Shown here one piece after another: positions 42,580 to 48,374 of a stretch of 48,374 nt of DNA. Numbering within the stretch: position 1 is the first letter of the stretch; each line of letters begins with the position of its first letter. The stretch lies in the NCBI GenBank assembly GCA_900298995.1, contig OMIC01000018.1, positions 1 to 48,374 of the forward strand, read 5' to 3'. Both the position numbers and the translations under genes were made by a program. A model generated the notes under the pieces. The model was not told where the DNA came from, did not search any database, and was given only the letters and a program-made list of their open reading frames with translations. The DNA is from Hyphomicrobiaceae bacterium (GTDB lineage Bacteria > Pseudomonadota > Alphaproteobacteria > Rhizobiales > Aestuariivirgaceae).

Positions 42580-43380
42580 ATGGCGAAGAAGCGGCCCACC
42601 GTTCAGGATGTGCGCGCCAACAAGGGCAAGTACCAGTACACGATGATGCGGGTGGAGAGCTGGGACGAGCTGGCTGCCGCCGAGGCCGCGGGAATCGACA
42701 TGGTCTCGGTGTCACCCGACATGATGGCCGACAAGCAGTTCCGCCAGGTGGCGCCGACGCTGTTCGCCATTCCCGGCATGGCGCTCTATTCCGCGCCCGC
42801 CATCACGGATGACTATCTGCGCTGGGCCTTCCGGATGATGGAGGCGGGCGCCGACGCCGTCTATTGCGCAGCCTCGTTCCAGACGGTGGAGCGCATGGCC
42901 GCCGAGAGCATTCCGGTGATCGGGCATGTGGGGCTGATCCCGCATTTCTGCACCTGGACCGGTGGTTTCAAGGCGGTCGGCAAGACTGCCGAGAGCGCCA
43001 TGCAGGTCCATGAGCGCTGCAAGCGCTATGAGCAGGCGGGCGCGTTCGGCGTCGAGATCGAGGTGGTGCCGCCGGAAGTGACGGCGGAGATCTCGCGGCA
43101 CACGTCTTTGTTTCTCGTCTCGATGGGCGGTGGGGCAGGGGGTGACTGCCAGTATCTCTTTGCCTGCGATGTCCTGGGTTCGAACACCGGTCATGTGCCG
43201 CGTCATTCCAAGAAATATGCCGACCTCGCGGCGGAATATGCGCGTCTCCAGCAGATCCGCGTGAATGCGTTCAAGGCCTTCGTGAGCGATGTGCAGACGG
43301 GCGCCTATCCCTCCGAGGACTATCTGGTGAAGGCACCGGCGGCGGAGATGGCGGCGTTCCGCGCGAAGCTGAAGGGCTGA
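42580..43380 (+). CDS. Divergent PanB-family protein
   Basis: A 266-residue TIM-barrel protein of the ketopantoate hydroxymethyltransferase family, by the VIGHVGLIPHF...GGFKAVGKTAESA segment (114-140), AGAFGVEIEVVPPEV (153-167) and the YADLA...FVSDVQTGAYPSEDY end. The general acid/base Glu is kept (E161, PanB E181). The metal ligands and ketopantoate-site residues are not: D45 aligns with P46, D84 with I64, K112 with Y95 and E114 with A97. A reaction other than pantothenate synthesis is therefore likely. It is the last gene of the importer operon. The start has an AAGGAA ribosome binding site. Databases probably call it a 3-methyl-2-oxobutanoate hydroxymethyltransferase. Confidence 0.85.
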   Translation: MAKKRPTVQDVRANKGKYQYTMMRVESWDELAAAEAAGIDMVSVSPDMMADKQFRQVAPTLFAIPGMALYSAPAITDDYLRWAFRMMEAGADAVYCAASFQTVERMAAESIPVIGHVGLIPHFCTWTGGFKAVGKTAESAMQVHERCKRYEQAGAFGVEIEVVPPEVTAEISRHTSLFLVSMGGGAGGDCQYLFACDVLGSNTGHVPRHSKKYADLAAEYARLQQIRVNAFKAFVSDVQTGAYPSEDYLVKAPAAEMAAFRAKLKG

Positions 43381-43507
43381 GGGCGTCTTGACGACCTTTG
43401 GGTCTAGCCCCGGGGGAGACGAGACGTACGGAGTGCCGAGAACCTGACAAGCCCGGGTGTGACCAGGCACGCGATTATAACCGCACGCAGCTTCGCAGCG
43501 GCAGCCC

Positions 43508-44584
43508 TCAGCGCGTGGCGGTGGGGATATAGGTGTAGGGAACCTGCAGATACTCAAGCGCCCGGCTGGCGGCGAGGCCTGGCAGCGTGTCGCGCACTTC
43601 GGGTGCTTCGCCCAGCAGTTCGTTGAGGTTGACACCGACGGCCAGATAGGGCTCGCGGCGGCGTTCCACGCCTGCTTCCCGCTCGGCATCCGTATAGCCC
43701 TGCGTGAAATAGCCCGCCTGCAGCTCGACGAAGCGGAGCGGCGTTTCCTTCAGTTCGTCGAAGCCGGCGAGCTTCAGCGCCAGCACATATTTCTGGCCGG
43801 CATAATCGGTCGCGGGCGCGAAATTCGCATAGTCGGACTGAATGTATTCCAGCCGGAAATCGAGCTTGTCCGCCATCCCTGGAACGGTGTTGCGCAGGAA
43901 GGAGAAACCGACGCCGACGCCATCGGCGATCAGGTCCTCATAGGAAAAGCCATGCCCGCCCGAAAAGCCGTCGAAGAACTCGATATAAGTCTGAACGCCC
44001 ATGCCCAGAATGGCGCCGGTGATGATGGCGCCGTTGGGGTCATCCACCTCGTGGGCGACGCGCTGCGAGAAATATTCCGTGAGAAGATAACCGGTATAGG
44101 CATGGCCCAGCTTGTCCATGCCGCCATATTTGGTGTCGGTACCGAACCAGCCCTCATTCTTGAAATGGAACCCCGAGGAGCCCCAGTCCCAGTTGTTGAT
44201 GCCGAATATCGTCGTCAGGCCGTAGATACCGATGATGTCCCATTTCACTGCCGATGCCTGGTCGATGAAAACGCCGCGGTTGAAGTCCGAGTAGTCCGAG
44301 ACGTCGATCTTCTCGAGATTGTATTCGAGCCAGTTGACGAAGGAGGCGGCCGGCGAGGTAGGGGCTGACGCCGAGGCCGGCTCGATGCGCAGCCGGTCGG
44401 TCTTGGTAAGCGCCTTCAGCTCTTCCGGCGCCAGAATGGCCTCGTCATCGAGCGGGATGAAGGGCTGCAGCGCGGCGAGATCGAAGGCGGCGGGAACACT
44501 GCCCAGAACGTCGGACGCCTGCGCAGGGGCCACAAGCCCCATGCCAAGCATCAACGCCAACGCTGCCACACCCTGCCTCACCAT
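43508..44584 (-). CDS. DUF2279 family exported protein
   Basis: A 358-residue protein with a signal peptide (1-23, ending AQAS) and a DUF2279 core (about 115-260): GGMDKLGHAYTGYLLTEYFSQR, then a Gly-rich membrane-like segment (GAIITGAILGMGVQTYIEFFDGFS) and FSYEDLIADGVGVGFSFLR. The KLGHA His and the Asp/Glu around it are the family constant. The C-terminal part has repeated aromatic beta-type stretches, consistent with an outer-membrane or periplasmic location. Role unknown. Confidence 0.78.
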   Translation of the reverse strand: MVRQGVAALALMLGMGLVAPAQASDVLGSVPAAFDLAALQPFIPLDDEAILAPEELKALTKTDRLRIEPASASAPTSPAASFVNWLEYNLEKIDVSDYSDFNRGVFIDQASAVKWDIIGIYGLTTIFGINNWDWGSSGFHFKNEGWFGTDTKYGGMDKLGHAYTGYLLTEYFSQRVAHEVDDPNGAIITGAILGMGVQTYIEFFDGFSGGHGFSYEDLIADGVGVGFSFLRNTVPGMADKLDFRLEYIQSDYANFAPATDYAGQKYVLALKLAGFDELKETPLRFVELQAGYFTQGYTDAEREAGVERRREPYLAVGVNLNELLGEAPEVRDTLPGLAASRALEYLQVPYTYIPTATR

Positions 44585-44725
44585 GAAGGGGTTCTACAAC
44601 AAAGCCGGGGGGCGTCCAAGTCCGTTTCGGGGCGTGTCCCCGGCCCATAACAGCCTGTCTGCTGACAAGCTTGACACAATCTTGCCCGCCTAGCGTCCGG
44701 CCGGAGCATCAGGCAGGAGCACGCC

Positions 44726-47025
<2,300 letters not shown>

Positions 47026-47032
47026 TTTCCGG

Positions 47033-47055
47033 AGGCCGGGGTCAGTCCCCGGCCT
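47033..47055. terminator. Convergent hairpin after the chemoreceptor gene
   Basis: AGGCCGGGG pairs with CCCCGGCCT around a five-base loop. The loop contains the stop codon of the DUF3108 gene on the minus strand, so the two genes share the structure very tightly. Confidence 0.65.
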
Positions 47056-47815
47056 TCACGCGGTCCGCATAGGCGCGGAAGGGCAGGCCCTTGAGCGAGC
47101 CCGACATCAGCACCGGCAGCCACAGATCGCGCCCGGACGGCAGCTTGCCGACGGGCGCGAATGCCACATCATAGCTGTCGCCCGGTATGTTGCGGTCCTT
47201 GGCGCGGCCGGCGACCGGGGTCCAGCGCACCGAGCAGCGCTGCACCGGCCCGCGATAGCCGGTGTCATCGTCCAGCTCGCCCTTGCCGAGATCGGTCAGG
47301 GCCAGCTGGAACACGTCGCGCCCGTCGAACACATCGTGCACCGACGGGCACGGGTCCACGCCCGCAGCGCCGATGCGCAGTACGGTGGTGATCGGATCGC
47401 TGACGCCCTGGCCCAGGGCATTCTCGATGCGCGCGCGCCGGTCAGGCTTGGGAATGGGCGGATCATAGGTGAGATCGCCCGCAGGGCTCCAGCTGAGCGA
47501 GGTCTCGCGCCGGTCATCGTCGCGCTGCCGGACCAGCCGGAAGCTCACGGGCCGCGGCGCCTCGGCGCTGATCGCGCTCTCGCTTTCGGCGACGGCGGTG
47601 TATTCGGCAAAGACGCGGCTCAGGCCGCTGGTCTCGATCTTCGCCCGGCCAAGCACGGCCTCCGCGCCCAGATCGAGCGTGAACTTGACCGTGCTGAGGG
47701 TCATCGGCCCGACATCAACCTTGTAGGTGACGCTGACGCCGCCGGCGCTGGCCGGCAGGGCCGCCGCGGCCCACAGGCCCAGCGCCATGCCGCTCACCTT
47801 GATCCTGTTCATCAT
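47042..47815 (-). CDS. DUF3108 family exported protein
   Basis: A 257-residue protein with a signal peptide (about 1-23, ending PASA) and a beta-rich DUF3108 domain: VTYKVDVGPMTLSTVKFTLD, SGLSRVFAEYTA, YDPPIPKPDR, GVSDPITTVLRI, VFDGRDVFQLAL and LWLPVLMSGSLKGLPFRAYA. The family is periplasmic and unassigned. Two Cys (near 160 and 197) could pair. I used the ATG before MNRIKVSGMA because it starts the signal peptide; an upstream ATG eight codons before adds MKARIVSG. The gene ends within the shared hairpin. Confidence 0.82.
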   Translation of the reverse strand: MMNRIKVSGMALGLWAAAALPASAGGVSVTYKVDVGPMTLSTVKFTLDLGAEAVLGRAKIETSGLSRVFAEYTAVAESESAISAEAPRPVSFRLVRQRDDDRRETSLSWSPAGDLTYDPPIPKPDRRARIENALGQGVSDPITTVLRIGAAGVDPCPSVHDVFDGRDVFQLALTDLGKGELDDDTGYRGPVQRCSVRWTPVAGRAKDRNIPGDSYDVAFAPVGKLPSGRDLWLPVLMSGSLKGLPFRAYADRVKAGD

Positions 47816-47945
47816 GCCAGAGACGATCCTTGCTTTCATTACAGAAGGATAGTCATTCCCGGCTTGTTTGGCGAGAGTGTGTCCGGAAGGCCGCAGGGAT
47901 GAGGCGGGGTCCCGGCGCAAGCCAGAAACCTGTCCAACCCCGTCA

Positions 47946-47967
47946 CCCCCGGGCTTCGATCCGGGGG
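47946..47967. repeat. Short palindromic intergenic repeat
   Basis: CCCCCGG and CCGGGGG flank an eight-base loop in the non-coding space between the DUF3108 gene and the S74-domain gene. It looks like the dispersed CCCGGG-type palindromes common in alphaproteobacterial intergenic regions. Only one copy was noticed in this window. Confidence 0.45.
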
Positions 47968-47982
47968 GCAGGGTCATCCGGG

Positions 47983-48374
47983 TCAGTTGCCGCTGGCGAG
48001 CTGCGTCGCTGATGGCGCGGCGGCGAGGCGGCTGACAGCGAGTTTCAGAGCAGCCATCTCGGCCTCCATGACCTCGAACTTGGCCTTCGTCCCGGCAAGC
48101 TCATCCTGTGTGGCTTCCAGCCTTGCTTCCGTTGCCTCCAGCTTGCGGTTCTGCTTCTGGTATTCGTTCAGCAGGAGGCTTGGCAGGACCTGATAGGCCA
48201 CGGACTCCGGCGTGCCGTCTTCATTGTAGACGGCGAGTTCCGGCATGACTGCCGCGACGTCCTCGGCGATGAGACCGTATTGCAGCGGGTGACTGCCGTC
48301 CTCTTCGGCCTGCTTGTACTCGAAGGTGACGGGGCGAAGCTCCAGCAAACGATTGCTGGCATCGCCCATCGGCT
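47983..48374 (-). CDS. C-terminus of a protein with a peptidase S74-type chaperone domain (partial)
   Basis: The visible 130 codons run off the right edge; the gene's 5' part is outside the window. NRLLELRPVTFEYK, YGLIAEDVAAVMPELAVYNEDG and ESVAYQVLPSLLLNEYQKQ match the peptidase S74 intramolecular chaperone domain found at the C-terminus of tail spikes, endosialidases and some bacterial surface proteins. The usual self-cleavage Ser-Asp motif lies upstream of what is shown. A coiled coil (about KLEATEARLEATQDEL) follows to the end. A trimeric surface or secreted fibre is likely for the whole protein. Confidence 0.8.
   Translation of the reverse strand, partial: PMGDASNRLLELRPVTFEYKQAEEDGSHPLQYGLIAEDVAAVMPELAVYNEDGTPESVAYQVLPSLLLNEYQKQNRKLEATEARLEATQDELAGTKAKFEVMEAEMAALKLAVSRLAAAPSATQLASGN

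Overview
The window is a chromosomal segment from an alphaproteobacterium, most likely of the order Hyphomicrobiales (Rhizobiales). This is inferred from several gene types: DUF2842, an NDUFS4-type complex I subunit, a two-cold-shock-domain protein, a CreA-metC neighbourhood, a class I PHA synthase, a MocDE/rhizopine-type sugar uptake cluster and an Irr-type (ICE-like) promoter motif. Base composition is evenly high in GC, with somewhat lower GC in the first kilobase and around the Mrr-like gene. No insertion sequence, prophage, integron or CRISPR array was seen. Genus cannot be fixed from the sequence alone.

Layout. 0-1.7 kb: small poorly known genes and DUF2842. 1.8-7 kb: heme A synthase facing a minus-strand group (O-acetylhomoserine sulfhydrylase, cytochrome b561, and a tightly overlapping trio of CoA-binding protein, ECHDC3-like crotonase and exported protein). 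7.2-8.2 kb: rplM-rpsI. 8.3-13.2 kb, minus strand: APC permease, secreted trypsin-like protease, and a translationally coupled diheme cytochrome c/PHA synthase pair. 13.4-17.7 kb: Mrr-type endonuclease, hom-recJ (overlapping), tRNA-Glu. 17.8-20.6 kb: a degenerate HPt plus receiver-HD-GYP pair, an ElaB/YqjE-like stress pair and DUF2878. 20.7-25.6 kb: exported protein, SDR-cupin pair, glyoxalase, sirtuin, double cold-shock protein, DUF192, tRNA-Pro, NDUFS4-like subunit, tRNA-Arg. 25.6-32 kb: metC-creA-esterase (minus), gatB, a GST with a histone-H1-like tail, and a membrane-anchored EEP nuclease/phosphatase. 32-36.7 kb: an iron-binding ABC protein behind an ICE-like box, tRNA-Ser, a PhnD-like protein, a phytanoyl-CoA dioxygenase family enzyme and a DUF3592-like membrane protein. 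36.7-43.4 kb: a moc-like locus. 43.5-48.4 kb: DUF2279 protein, PilZ protein, chemoreceptor, DUF3108 protein, and the C-terminus of a peptidase S74-type protein cut by the window edge.

The most interesting part is the moc-like locus at about 36.7-43.4 kb. A desaturase-fold oxygenase gene (mocD-like) and a Rieske ferredoxin gene (mocE) are divergent from a LacI-type regulator, which is followed by a rhizopine/inositol-type ABC importer (binding protein, permease, single-domain ATPase) and a divergent PanB-family protein. Three things stand out. The oxygenase is split by one in-frame amber codon between its second and third histidine boxes. The PanB-like protein lacks the usual metal- and ketopantoate-site residues. 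Similar TTCCATCTG elements lie in both intergenic regions, suggesting one regulator for the locus. A plausible reading is import and oxidative opening of an O-methylated or aminated cyclitol-like compound, but the substrate is inference.

A second theme is signalling with lost phosphorylation sites. The HPt protein has Thr in place of the phospho-His, and its overlapping partner has a receiver domain without the phospho-Asp fused to an apparently intact HD-GYP phosphodiesterase domain. With the PilZ protein and the pentapeptide-tailed chemoreceptor near the right end, several genes here connect to c-di-GMP and taxis.
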